Part shown: piece after piece, positions 17,252 through 26,523 of the stretch
How the letters are laid out: every line of letters starts with the position of its first letter
Position numbering within the stretch: position 1 is the stretch's first letter
Source of the DNA: Flavobacterium proteolyticum
GTDB lineage: Bacteria; Bacteroidota; Bacteroidia; Flavobacteriales; Flavobacteriaceae
Assembly (NCBI RefSeq): GCF_015223105.1
Contig: NZ_JADFTZ010000003.1
Coordinates: forward strand, 1 to 64,000
Direction: 5' to 3'
DNA: 64,000 bases
Notes under the pieces: generated by a model
What the model saw: the letters and a program-made list of their open reading frames with translations, nothing else
Told to the model about the DNA's origin: nothing
The model's database searches: none
Position numbers and translations under genes: made by a program

Positions 17252-19942
17252 TTATCTGAATACTCGGTCTGGTAATTGACGTTTTTCGTATTTAATATCA
17301 CTAAATATTGAAGATGAAATTCCGATGAAGAATCCCCAATAGGTATTGGTTCCAAAAGGTACCCAGTTAAAACTCATTCTCCAACTTTCCAAATCACGTT
17401 CAAAACGTAGTTGTGTAAAAGTTACTCCTTTTTGTTTGAAATCATAACCCGACGAGAAACCTACTTTCCATCTTGGCGCTAATTCGAAATTTCCTGAAGC
17501 CATAACAGAATGAGATTGAATTTCATTTTGTCTGTTAGAATTATTGTAAGTTACAGAATACGCCAATCTTAAATCCCAAGGTATTTTATAACTGTACCAT
17601 TCTAAATTTTTATTTTCTTTTTCTTTATCCTTATCATTGAATAAACTTTGACGAGAATCACTTAAATCGGTGCTTCTTCCAAACAAATCATCTCCTGTTC
17701 CTCCATTTTGTAAGTTTTGTTTCGACTCTTTGTCTTTTTTGTCAAAATCATTACTTGAAAAATTGTAGTTAATAGTCATGTTAGCTCTTGGCAAACGTAA
17801 TAGACTACCACCATTATCAATATTTAATTTGTCAATTCTTCTACCTGTATTGTCTATTGCAAAAGCATCTAATATGGCAGCAAAATTCACATTCATTTTT
17901 TGTTTTAAAAGTTGTGTTCCTCCAGATACTGATATTTCTGACCATTTCAAAGAATCAGCTGCAATATCATAACCTATTGCGAAATTAAGATTGTTTAAAA
18001 GCATTACTTTTTTAGCTTCTCCTTTTTTACTTTCTTTATCTCTTACTTTTGCTTCAAATGTATTACTTAATGAAAAATTCATACGATTTGAAAAATTATT
18101 AGATGGAGATCCAAAAAGACCACCTTCAAATTTCGTATAATCTGCAAAATTTACACCTGTTGCATCTAAAGCATATTTTTCAAAATACTGATTGAAATTT
18201 GGTGTATATCCATAACCGATATTAGGACGCATTACATGGCGTATAGCTTGAATTTTTTTATCTTCTCCAAAATTAAAAGTTCCATAAATAGTAGTTCCTA
18301 TACCAGCAGTAAAATTATATGTTCTAAAAGCTTCAAATCCATTAACATCTTGAGTGATAACTTTGTTTTCTGTTGGGTTAAAACCTTTTTTAATGGTGTT
18401 CATAACCCAGACTTCGTTATAAGTTGTTCCTGCAGAAACACTGAAATATTTAAATATTTTAAAATTAGTACTTATTGGAATAGAGTGTTGAAAACCAGAT
18501 TTTGCATCTCTAAACATTTGAGAAGTAAAAAACAGAGAATCATTAGTTTGGATTCGATTTTCTCCTCTTAAATTATATTGAAGATTGATATTTTTTATTA
18601 TTCCTTTTTTAATACCATCTTTTGGAGCAAACGGAAAAATACGATCAACACTAGCTTGGAATGTAGGTAGTGTCATATTAATAATTTGAGTATTTGTATT
18701 CTGAGAATGCGTTGCTGAAACAGACATGTTTATTTGTGGTACAGTTCTAAATGTTTTAGAAAAAGATACCGATGAACTTAAGTTGTTGTTTAAACTAGAG
18801 CCAACGTTATTCATATTGATAGACTGTCTGAAGTATTGACTACTTCCTAAATTTACAGAAGCAGAAAATCTAGAATCAGCAGAAGCTTTTGCGTCTTGTG
18901 CATGTGACCACTGAATATTATATTGTCTAGATTTCACATAATCAGGAAATCCTCTTTCACTAACAATATTATTTTCGAATCGAATGTTTACACGTCCGTT
19001 AAATTTGTAACGTTTTGCATAATTACTCTCTGCCCGTAAACCGTAACTTCCATTCGTGTAATAATCACCAAGTACAGCCAGGTCATAATGATCACTTAGA
19101 GCAAAATAATAACCGCCATTTTGTAGAAAATAACCTTGCCTGTTATTTTGTCCTGGTGTTGGCATAATAAATCCAGAAAGACTTTTTTCTGTTATTGGAA
19201 AATAAGCAAATGGTAAGCCTATGGGAGTAGGAACATCCATAATTACCATATTCGTTAATCCAGCTACTACTTTTTTCTTTGGAACAAATTTTACTTTTCT
19301 GACTAAGAAATAATATTCAGGGTCATCAATATTTTTTGAAGTTGTCATACGAGCATTCTTCATAAAATATACGGAATCATTTTCTTTTTTAGAAATCTCG
19401 GCTTTTATGTATAATTCACCTTGCGTAGTTCTTGAGTTCCAAACTTTAGCTCGTTTTGATTTGGTATGGAAAATAATCGAATCAGGTTCAATAATATTTT
19501 GACCTTGTTTAAAAACGGGACGCTGAATATAATTTCCAGCCGAATCTTTTAATCGTCCTGCATAAACTAGGTTTTTTTCATAGTCTAAAACTATTTTACC
19601 AGCTTTTAATTCAAAATCAGTATAATAGATTTCGGCTTCATCGTGTAGGGTTACGGTTTTTTTCTTTTGATCAAGTTTTTCGTATTCTTTCGCTTTCATG
19701 TTAACGACGCCTTCTAAAAATGGTTTACTCTTTTTAGTGGTATCAACAACAGTAGAATCTTTTACTTTTTCAAGGTCTGATTTTGATAAAGTAATCGTAT
19801 TTGGTATAGGAGTTTCTTGAGAAAAAACAGAGGTGGTTCCTAATGTTAGAAAAATTACTGAAAAAACGATATGAAATAACTTTGTATGCAATGCTTTTAA
19901 TAGTATTTTTGTAAAAATTTGGCTCACTTTTTGGAGTGTCAA
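17252..19942 (-). CDS. lptD: LPS-assembly protein LptD, Bacteroidetes type
   Basis: About 896 residues. An extended N-terminus contains a signal peptide (LFHIVFSVIFLTLGTTSVFSQ). An OstA-like jelly-roll part follows (EIYYTDFELKAGKIVLDYEKN). From about residue 240 there is a beta-barrel with alternating aromatic strands, including PITEKSLSGFIMPTPG and GYGYTPNFNQYFEKY. The start is a TTG at 19942; no ATG is available before the signal peptide, and another TTG at 19891 sits directly ahead of it. It inserts LPS or LOS into the outer membrane with LptE. The gene is divergent from an amidase gene with only 71 bases between, so promoters must overlap there. Confidence 0.9.
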   Translation of the reverse strand: MTLQKVSQIFTKILLKALHTKLFHIVFSVIFLTLGTTSVFSQETPIPNTITLSKSDLEKVKDSTVVDTTKKSKPFLEGVVNMKAKEYEKLDQKKKTVTLHDEAEIYYTDFELKAGKIVLDYEKNLVYAGRLKDSAGNYIQRPVFKQGQNIIEPDSIIFHTKSKRAKVWNSRTTQGELYIKAEISKKENDSVYFMKNARMTTSKNIDDPEYYFLVRKVKFVPKKKVVAGLTNMVIMDVPTPIGLPFAYFPITEKSLSGFIMPTPGQNNRQGYFLQNGGYYFALSDHYDLAVLGDYYTNGSYGLRAESNYAKRYKFNGRVNIRFENNIVSERGFPDYVKSRQYNIQWSHAQDAKASADSRFSASVNLGSSQYFRQSINMNNVGSSLNNNLSSSVSFSKTFRTVPQINMSVSATHSQNTNTQIINMTLPTFQASVDRIFPFAPKDGIKKGIIKNINLQYNLRGENRIQTNDSLFFTSQMFRDAKSGFQHSIPISTNFKIFKYFSVSAGTTYNEVWVMNTIKKGFNPTENKVITQDVNGFEAFRTYNFTAGIGTTIYGTFNFGEDKKIQAIRHVMRPNIGYGYTPNFNQYFEKYALDATGVNFADYTKFEGGLFGSPSNNFSNRMNFSLSNTFEAKVRDKESKKGEAKKVMLLNNLNFAIGYDIAADSLKWSEISVSGGTQLLKQKMNVNFAAILDAFAIDNTGRRIDKLNIDNGGSLLRLPRANMTINYNFSSNDFDKKDKESKQNLQNGGTGDDLFGRSTDLSDSRQSLFNDKDKEKENKNLEWYSYKIPWDLRLAYSVTYNNSNRQNEIQSHSVMASGNFELAPRWKVGFSSGYDFKQKGVTFTQLRFERDLESWRMSFNWVPFGTNTYWGFFIGISSSIFSDIKYEKRQLPDRVFR

Positions 19943-20013
19943 ACTTACATATATTTTTTTGCAAAAATAATGTTTTAATAAAATTATAACTTATAATACC
20001 TATCATTTGTTTT

Positions 20014-21117
20014 ATGCCATCAAAAAAAAATACTAAAAAGCTGTTTTTATGGGTTTTACTTTTATCTATCACCTTTGGATTTAGTCAAAATAATGCTAAA
20101 TTTAAAGTGGTTTTAGATGCCGGTCATGGAGGAAAAGATCCAGGAGCTGTAAAAAATGGAGTGCAAGAGAAAGATGTTGCACTTGATGTGGTATTAAAAA
20201 TTGGAAAAATTTTAGAAAAAAATAAAGAAATAGAAGTTGTTTACACTAGAAAAACAGATGTTTTTATAGAGTTAAGAGAACGCGCTAACATAGCAAATAA
20301 AGCAAAGGCTAATTTGTTCGTTTCTGTACATTGTAATTCGGTTAAAACTGGAAATCCTTTTGGAGCAATGACTTTGGTAATGGGAATGTCGAGAACCGGA
20401 ACCAATTTGGAAATTGCAAAAACAGAAAACGCAGTAATTTTTCAGGAAACAGATTATAAAACGAAATATAAAGGTTTTGATCCTAATAATCCCGAAACAT
20501 TAATTGGTTTAAAAATCATTCAAGAAGAGTCATTGCTGCAGAGTATTGAATTAGCAACTTTAATTCAAAATCAATTTCGAAATGAGTTAAAAAGAAAAGA
20601 TAAAGGAGTTCATCAACAACCTTTGTGGGTTTTAGATGCTACTGTAATGCCAGGTGTTCTTATTGAATTGGGTTTTGTCTCTCATCCAGATGAAGCAAAA
20701 TATTTGAGTTCAGAAAAAGGAAAGGAAGAGATGTCTGAATCTATTTCTAATGCCATCATAGCATATAAAAATGATTTTTTCAGTGGAGGAGAAGTGACAG
20801 AAATAGAAACTGTTGTTGCACCAAAAGCATCAACTTCTACTAAGACAAGTACAGATTCAGAAAGAGTTACAAAAGAAAAGAATAATTCGAAATCAAATAC
20901 AACCTATTACAAAGTACAAATTTGTGCTGGAAATAAAAAAGTGGAAACTAAACCAGCTAATTTTAAAGGTCTAAAAGGTATAACTTTTGAAAAAGATAAA
21001 AAACTATACAAGTATTTTTATGGTGAGGAAACCGATTATGATGCTTGTAAGAAAAAATTAGATGAAGCTAAGAAAAAAGGGTATACTTCTGCTTATATTG
21101 TAACATTTAAGAATTAA
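20014..21117 (+). CDS. N-acetylmuramoyl-L-alanine amidase (Amidase_3), first of a tandem pair
   Basis: 367 residues with a signal peptide (KKLFLWVLLLSITFGFSQ). The Amidase_3 zinc site is complete: His in VVLDAGHGGKDPGA, Glu in VQEKDVALDV, His in FVSVHCNS, and catalytic Glu in GVLIELGFVSHPDE. It cleaves the bond between MurNAc and L-Ala of the stem peptide in the periplasm. A Ser/Thr-rich linker (~265-295) leads to a C-terminal ~70-residue SPOR-like module (YYKVQICAG to KKGYTSAYIVTF) expected to bind denuded glycan. A paralogue follows after 13 bases. Confidence 0.93.
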   Translation: MPSKKNTKKLFLWVLLLSITFGFSQNNAKFKVVLDAGHGGKDPGAVKNGVQEKDVALDVVLKIGKILEKNKEIEVVYTRKTDVFIELRERANIANKAKANLFVSVHCNSVKTGNPFGAMTLVMGMSRTGTNLEIAKTENAVIFQETDYKTKYKGFDPNNPETLIGLKIIQEESLLQSIELATLIQNQFRNELKRKDKGVHQQPLWVLDATVMPGVLIELGFVSHPDEAKYLSSEKGKEEMSESISNAIIAYKNDFFSGGEVTEIETVVAPKASTSTKTSTDSERVTKEKNNSKSNTTYYKVQICAGNKKVETKPANFKGLKGITFEKDKKLYKYFYGEETDYDACKKKLDEAKKKGYTSAYIVTFKN

Positions 21118-21130
21118 TAAACAATTGCAT

Positions 21131-22255
21131 ATGTTAAAGAGAATCGTTTTAGTAGTGATTGCAATGTATGTTTTTCCAGTATTCGGTCAAAGCCAAAAGT
21201 TTAAAGTAGTTTTAGATGCGGGTCACGGTGGAAAAGATTATGGAGCAGTGTATCATGGTAATATTGAAAAAAATATCGCCTTACAAACTGTGTTACGAGT
21301 TGGTGCTATTTTAGAAAAAGATCCTCAAATTGATGTGGTATATACTCGTAAATCAGATGTGTTTATAGAGTTACAACAGCGAGCAAATATTGCAAATAAG
21401 TCTAAAGGTAGCATTTTTGTTTCGATGCATTGTAACGCTAATAAAAACCAAGCGGCTTCTGGAAATGAAACCTATGTAATGGGGATTACTCGTAATGCTT
21501 CCAATTTAGAAGTAGCAAAAAACGAAAATGAAGTAGTTACTTTAGAAACCGATTATAAGATTAAATATGATGGTTTCGACCCTAATTCTCCAGAATCTGT
21601 AATCGGAATTTCAATACTTCAAGAAGAACATTTAGATCAAAGTATAGAGCTAGCAGGAAGAGTTCAGGAATTTTTCACTAAGAAAACCGACAACAAAAAT
21701 AGAGGTGTAAAACAAGCAGGATTCTTAGTATTACGACAAATTACAATGCCAAGAGTTTTGATTGAAATGGGATTCGTTTCAAATAAAGAAGAAGGGGAGT
21801 TTTTAAATTCAGAAGCAGGTCAAGATAAATTAGCTGAAGCTATTGCGGGTGCTATTTTAGATTATAAAAACGAATTTTTTAATCCTTCTAATAATGACAC
21901 TAGAGAAGATGTAAAAGTTATTGATAAAAAAGATGAAATCATTGTAAAAGAAACTCCTAAGAAGGAAGAAGTTATAAAAAAAGTTGAAAAAGCAACCGAA
22001 AAAGGAATTGTTTTTAAAATTCAGATTTCGGCAAGTACTAAAGAATTAGCAACAACTCCTTCTAACTTTAAAGGATTAAGTCCAATTTCTGTTGAATCTA
22101 CAGGAAGTTTGTATAAATACTTTTTTGCATCCGAAAAAAATTATGAGACTGCTAAACAAAAATTGGAGGAGGCCAAGCAAAAAGGATATTCTACAGCCTT
22201 TATTGTAGCTTATAAAGATGGAATAAAAATAAGCGTAACCGATGCAATAAAATAA
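21131..22255 (+). CDS. N-acetylmuramoyl-L-alanine amidase (Amidase_3), second of a tandem pair
   Basis: 374 residues from the ATG at 21131; an in-frame TTG two codons earlier gives the same signal peptide (MLKRIVLVVIAMYVFPVFGQ). All Amidase_3 metal and catalytic residues are kept: DAGHGGKDYG, IEKNIALQ, VSMHCNA and RVLIEMGFVS. The C-terminus again has a Lys/Glu-rich linker and a SPOR-like module (GIVFKIQISAS to GYSTAFIVAYK). The two copies have diverged enough to suggest separate roles, for example division versus recycling. It lies within an apparent operon with the MCE gene. Confidence 0.93.
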   Translation: MLKRIVLVVIAMYVFPVFGQSQKFKVVLDAGHGGKDYGAVYHGNIEKNIALQTVLRVGAILEKDPQIDVVYTRKSDVFIELQQRANIANKSKGSIFVSMHCNANKNQAASGNETYVMGITRNASNLEVAKNENEVVTLETDYKIKYDGFDPNSPESVIGISILQEEHLDQSIELAGRVQEFFTKKTDNKNRGVKQAGFLVLRQITMPRVLIEMGFVSNKEEGEFLNSEAGQDKLAEAIAGAILDYKNEFFNPSNNDTREDVKVIDKKDEIIVKETPKKEEVIKKVEKATEKGIVFKIQISASTKELATTPSNFKGLSPISVESTGSLYKYFFASEKNYETAKQKLEEAKQKGYSTAFIVAYKDGIKISVTDAIK

Positions 22256-22290
22256 AATAAAAGTTTATTTTTGTTAAAAATTATTAAGCT

Positions 22291-23244
22291 TTGAAACTAA
22301 CAAGAGAAATCAAAACCGCCGTCCTCGTTATTGTATCAATATTATTATTCATTTGGGGATATAATTTTTTAAAAGGAAAAGACTTATTTGATAGCAGTAC
22401 AAGAGTTTATGTTGTGTATGACAATGTAGCAGGACTTGTTAATTCTGCTCCGGTAACTTTAAACGGGTTAGCAATTGGTAAAGTTAACTCAATCACTATT
22501 CAGCCTGATGGAAAACTATTAGTAGAAATGCAAATTACTACAGATTTCCCAATTGCCAAATCTAGTGTTGCTGAAATTTATGATTCTGGTTTAGTAGGTG
22601 GAAGACAAATTGCTATTAAACCAAATTTTCAAGATAAAAATTTTATTAAATCAGGCGATTATTTAACAGCAAGTAGTAAGTTAGGTTTAACAGATGCTTT
22701 AGCGCAACAATTAGAGCCGCTTCAATACAAAGTTCAAAAGTTATTAGATAATGCAGATGTTTTATTTTCTAATGTAAACGATATATTAGACGAAAAAACA
22801 AAACAAAATCTGAAAAGTAGTATTGCAGAGTTGAACAAAACACTTTCTGAATTTAGTGTTGCTTCAAAAAACATCAATGAAATGATTTCCGATAACAAAT
22901 CGAAAATCAATTCTTCGATGACTAATTTAGATAAGACTACTGCTAATTTTTCTAAAATGTCTGACTCACTGGCAAAAGCAAACTTGGGTCAAACCGTTAA
23001 AAACTTAGAAAAAACATTGGCAAGTGTAGATAAAATCATGGCCGATATCGATAAAGGTAAAGGAACAATGGGCAAGTTAATGAAAGACGACGCTATGTAT
23101 ACTAATTTTACTAATACGTCTAAGGAATTAGAGTTGTTATTACAAGATCTTCGCTTAAATCCAACACGTTATGTAAATGTTTCTCTTTTTGGAAAGAAAA
23201 ACAAACCTTATGTAGCTCCAGTTAACGATACAATAAAAAAGTAA
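22291..23244 (+). CDS. MCE family protein (MlaD-like lipid transport)
   Basis: 317 residues starting at a TTG (MKLTREIK). There is one N-terminal membrane helix (TAVLVIVSILLFIWGYNFL, about 9-27). The MCE domain (about 37-117) contains VYDNVAGLVNSAPVTLNGLAIGKV and YDSGLVGGRQIAI. The rest is long amphipathic helix (LNKTLSEFSVASKNINEM onward), as in MlaD- or Mce-type subunits that form hexameric lipid-binding rings under the outer membrane. No Mla permease or ATPase is in the window, so the partner genes lie elsewhere. It follows the amidases closely. Confidence 0.9.
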   Translation: MKLTREIKTAVLVIVSILLFIWGYNFLKGKDLFDSSTRVYVVYDNVAGLVNSAPVTLNGLAIGKVNSITIQPDGKLLVEMQITTDFPIAKSSVAEIYDSGLVGGRQIAIKPNFQDKNFIKSGDYLTASSKLGLTDALAQQLEPLQYKVQKLLDNADVLFSNVNDILDEKTKQNLKSSIAELNKTLSEFSVASKNINEMISDNKSKINSSMTNLDKTTANFSKMSDSLAKANLGQTVKNLEKTLASVDKIMADIDKGKGTMGKLMKDDAMYTNFTNTSKELELLLQDLRLNPTRYVNVSLFGKKNKPYVAPVNDTIKK

Positions 23245-23254
23245 ATTTTATACG

Positions 23255-24577
23255 ATGCAATTTTTAGATAATATTTTCTTCGCATTGCTATTAGCAATAG
23301 GTGTAGGTTATTTTGCAGTTAATGTAAAAAAACTAATTCGTAACATTAAATTAGGTCACGACATAGATCGTACTGATAATTCTTCTGAACGTTGGAAGAA
23401 TATGACGATGGTTGCCTTAGGACAATCTAAAATGGTAAAACGTCCTGTTGCGGGATTTTTACACATTATAGTGTATGTTGGATTCGTAATTATCAATATC
23501 GAAGTAATCGAAATTATTATTGATGGACTTTTCGGAACGCATCGTGTTTTGTCTTTCATGGGAGGATTTTATGATGTGTTAATTGGTTCATTCGAAATTT
23601 TGGCTTTCTTAGTACTAGTAGCTGTAATTGTATTCTGGGTTAGAAGAAATGTTACCAAATTAGGTCGTTTCGCTAGTTCTGATTTAGATGGAAAACCTAG
23701 AAACGACGCCAACTATATTCTATATTTTGAAGTAGTTTTAATGACGTTATTCTTAGTAATGAATGCAGCTGATTTCCATTTGCAAAATTTAGGAATAGGT
23801 CATTATAATCAAGCTGGAAGTTTTCCTATTTCTCAATTTATTGCTCCAATGTTCAACGGAATGAGTGAAGGTTCAGTTGTACTTGTTGAAAGAGCTGCTT
23901 GGTGGTTACACATTGCTGGAATTTTAGTTTTCTTAAACTATTTATATTTTTCTAAACATTTACACATTTTATTAGCTTTCCCAAATACGTACTTTGCAGA
24001 TTTGAATGCGAAAGGGAAATTAAATAATTTAGAAAGCGTTACAAACGAAGTAAAATTAATGATGGATCCAAATGCTGATCCGTTTGCAGCACCAGCCAAT
24101 CCTGATGCTGTTCCAGCTAAGTTTGGTGCATCTGATGTTCAAGATTTAAATTGGGTGCAATTATTAAACGCTTACAGTTGTACAGAATGTGGTCGTTGTA
24201 CTTCTTCATGTCCAGCGAACCAAACGGGTAAAAAATTATCGCCTCGTAAGATTATGATGGATACTCGTGATCGTTTAGAGGAAGTAGGAAGAAATATCGA
24301 TTTAAATAAAGGTGTATTTGTTGATGATGGAAAATCATTATTAAACGATTACATTACTCCAGAAGAATTATGGGCTTGTACCACTTGTAATGCATGTGTG
24401 GAAGAATGTCCAATTAATATTAGTCCATTATCAATTATTATAGACATGCGTCGTTATTTAGTAATGGAACAAAGTGCGGCTCCAATGGAACTAAACAATA
24501 TGATGAGTAATATTGAAAACAATGGAGCGCCTTGGCAATACAGTCAAATGGATCGTTTAAATTGGGTAAACGAATAA
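23255..24577 (+). CDS. Membrane (Fe-S)-binding protein, heterodisulfide-reductase-like
   Basis: 440 residues. The N-terminal ~260 residues hold about five membrane helices with His residues (for example GFLHIIVYVGF and WWLHIAGILVFLNYLYFSKHLH) that could bind heme as in NarI. The C-terminal part has two 4Fe-4S motifs: CTECGRCTSSCPANQ at about 308-322 and CTTCNACVEECPINI at about 373-387. It resembles the membrane and ferredoxin half of heterodisulfide reductase. The CCG-domain half is the next gene, 32 bases on, so the two probably form one quinone-linked oxidoreductase. Confidence 0.88.
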   Translation: MQFLDNIFFALLLAIGVGYFAVNVKKLIRNIKLGHDIDRTDNSSERWKNMTMVALGQSKMVKRPVAGFLHIIVYVGFVIINIEVIEIIIDGLFGTHRVLSFMGGFYDVLIGSFEILAFLVLVAVIVFWVRRNVTKLGRFASSDLDGKPRNDANYILYFEVVLMTLFLVMNAADFHLQNLGIGHYNQAGSFPISQFIAPMFNGMSEGSVVLVERAAWWLHIAGILVFLNYLYFSKHLHILLAFPNTYFADLNAKGKLNNLESVTNEVKLMMDPNADPFAAPANPDAVPAKFGASDVQDLNWVQLLNAYSCTECGRCTSSCPANQTGKKLSPRKIMMDTRDRLEEVGRNIDLNKGVFVDDGKSLLNDYITPEELWACTTCNACVEECPINISPLSIIIDMRRYLVMEQSAAPMELNNMMSNIENNGAPWQYSQMDRLNWVNE

Positions 24578-24609
24578 TTTTACATTAACTATCTTAAATA
24601 GTATATAAT

Positions 24610-25401
24610 ATGTCAGAAAATTTAATTGTACCAACAATGGCCCAAATGATGGCCGAAGGAAAACAACCTGAAATTTTATTTTGGGTAGGTTCTGCTGGTA
24701 GTTTCGATGACAGAGCAAAAAAAATCTCAAGAGCTTTCGTTAAAATTTTAAATAAAGCAAATGTAAATTTTGCAGTTTTAGGAACTGAAGAAAGTTGTAC
24801 AGGTGATGTTGCAAAAAGAGCTGGAAATGAGTTTTTATTTCAAATGCAAGCTTTAATGAATATTGAATTGCTTAATGCTTACGAAGTAAAGAAAATTGTA
24901 ACCTGTGATCCACATTCTTTTAACTGTTTAAAAAATGAATATCCTAGTTTGGGTGGAAATTATGAAGTTTTGCACCACACGCAATTTATTCAGCAACTTT
25001 TGAAAGAAGGACGCATCGATTTTAATAAAGATACGTATAAAGGTAGTCGCATAACGTTTCATGATCCTTGCTATTTAGGTAGAGCAAATAATGAATATCA
25101 AGCGCCAAGAGAAATATTATCTCAAACAAATGCACAAATTGTAGAGATGAAACGAAGTAAAAATAATGCTCTATGTTGTGGAGCAGGTGGTGCTCAAATG
25201 TTTAAAGAACCTGAAAAAGGGAATATGGATATTAATGTTTTAAGAACACAAGATGCTCTTGAAACTACTCCAAATATTATTGCTACGGGATGTCCTTATT
25301 GTAATACAATGATGACTGATGGTGTAAAATTTGCACACAAAGAAAATGAAGTTAAAGTGTTAGATATTGCAGAAATAATAGCAAACGCACAAAATTTATA
25401 A
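24610..25401 (+). CDS. CCG-domain (Fe-S)-binding protein, HdrB/LutA-like
   Basis: 263 residues. Cys-rich CCG-type segments are visible: EESCTGDVAKRAG and CDPHSFNC in the first half, then FHDPCYLGRANN, ALCCGAGGAQMF and ATGCPYCNTMM in the second. These cysteines can hold a noncubane or 4Fe-4S cluster and are typical of the catalytic subunit of heterodisulfide-reductase-like or lactate/glycolate-oxidase-type complexes. It pairs with the membrane Fe-S gene directly upstream. Electron donor and acceptor are unknown. Confidence 0.88.
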   Translation: MSENLIVPTMAQMMAEGKQPEILFWVGSAGSFDDRAKKISRAFVKILNKANVNFAVLGTEESCTGDVAKRAGNEFLFQMQALMNIELLNAYEVKKIVTCDPHSFNCLKNEYPSLGGNYEVLHHTQFIQQLLKEGRIDFNKDTYKGSRITFHDPCYLGRANNEYQAPREILSQTNAQIVEMKRSKNNALCCGAGGAQMFKEPEKGNMDINVLRTQDALETTPNIIATGCPYCNTMMTDGVKFAHKENEVKVLDIAEIIANAQNL

Positions 25402-25414
25402 TTTAAAACTGAAC

Positions 25415-26017
25415 ATGAAAAAAATCTTATTATTACTTGTCCTTGTAGGAAATGTTGCATTTGCTCAAAAACTAACTAAAGATCAATTATCTGAAAAATT
25501 AGCTGAAAAAGCTTGTGGTTGTGCTGAAAAGCAAGAGATTACTAAAGATAATTTTGAATTAACTATTGGAATTTGTCTATTAGAAGGTATCAATGCTTAC
25601 GAAAAAGACGTTGAAAAACATTATGGTAAAGACGTAATTTCTAACGATAAAAAAATGGAAGAGTTAGGATATGAAATTGGAAAAAAAATGGGTATGAAAT
25701 GTCCAACAGTTTTCAAATTCATGTTAGAGGACGAGGCTAATGATGTTGTTGAAGTTGATTCAGAAGATTTAATGCTTTCTGGAAAAATTGCTGAAATTAA
25801 ATCAGAGCAGTTTCTAACTTTTATTGTTAAAGAAGAATCAGGTAAAAACAATCAATTCATTTTACTAAGTAGTTTTGATAATGCTTTTTTATTAACAGAT
25901 AAAGTGTTAAAAACATCCGATGCTGTTGAAGTTACATATTATGAAATGGAATTATTTGATGCTAAATTAGGTAAATTTGTGTCTTATAAAATTGTTACTG
26001 ATATCACAAAAAAATAA
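25415..26017 (+). CDS. Secreted protein of unknown function
   Basis: 200 residues with a signal peptide (MKKILLLLVLVGNVAFAQ). The first part is helical with four cysteines (KACGCAEKQ, GICLLEG, MKCPTVF), a layout that suggests disulfides. The last ~75 residues look like a small beta-barrel (VDSEDLMLSGKIAEIKSEQFLTF to GKFVSYKIVTDI), perhaps an OB-like fold. I recognise no characterised family. It lies 13 bases after the CCG gene and 2 bases before the next gene, so it belongs to the same operon. Confidence 0.65.
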   Translation: MKKILLLLVLVGNVAFAQKLTKDQLSEKLAEKACGCAEKQEITKDNFELTIGICLLEGINAYEKDVEKHYGKDVISNDKKMEELGYEIGKKMGMKCPTVFKFMLEDEANDVVEVDSEDLMLSGKIAEIKSEQFLTFIVKEESGKNNQFILLSSFDNAFLLTDKVLKTSDAVEVTYYEMELFDAKLGKFVSYKIVTDITKK

Positions 26018-26019
26018 TC

Positions 26020-26502
26020 ATGTTTGTACCATTTGATACCTTACCAGAAGAATCAAAAATTTGGATATATCAATCCAACAGAAAATTTTCTGATGAAGAA
26101 ATTCAAGAAATTGAAAAAGACTTGACTTCCTTTTTAGAGAATTGGACTGCTCATGGTCAACATCTTGAAGCTTCTTTTGTAACAAGATATAATCGTTTTA
26201 TTATTATTGCTGTAAATCAGGAAGTACAAGCTGCTACTGGTTGTTCTATTGATGCTTCGGTACAATTTATCCAAAATTTAGAACAAAAATATAATGTAGA
26301 TTTATTAGACAAAATGAACGTTACTTTTAAAGTAGGCGATCATGTTGCTTTTAAACCGCTTATTGAGTTTAAAAAAATGGCTAAAGAGAAGGCGGTTTCA
26401 GAAAATACAATTGTATTCAATAATTTGTTAAATACTGTTGGTGAATGGCAAGATTTCTGGGAAGTTCCTGCAAGTGAAAGTTGGCATAATAGATTTTTTT
26501 AG
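26020..26502 (+). CDS. Conserved cytoplasmic protein often mislabelled ABC transporter ATPase
   Basis: 160 residues, no signal peptide. The start MFVPFDTLPEESKIWIYQSN with SDEEIQEIEKDLTSFLENWTAHGQ is conserved in Bacteroidetes proteins that, as I recall, are commonly named ABC transporter ATPase. No Walker A, Walker B or LSGGQ motif is present, so that name is not supported. Other marks are SFVTRYNRFIIIAV and GCSIDASVQFI with a single conserved-looking Cys. The gene sits 2 bases after the secreted protein and 21 bases before serB. The function is unknown. Confidence 0.75.
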   Translation: MFVPFDTLPEESKIWIYQSNRKFSDEEIQEIEKDLTSFLENWTAHGQHLEASFVTRYNRFIIIAVNQEVQAATGCSIDASVQFIQNLEQKYNVDLLDKMNVTFKVGDHVAFKPLIEFKKMAKEKAVSENTIVFNNLLNTVGEWQDFWEVPASESWHNRFF

Positions 26503-26523
26503 ATTCATTATTTAAAATATCCC

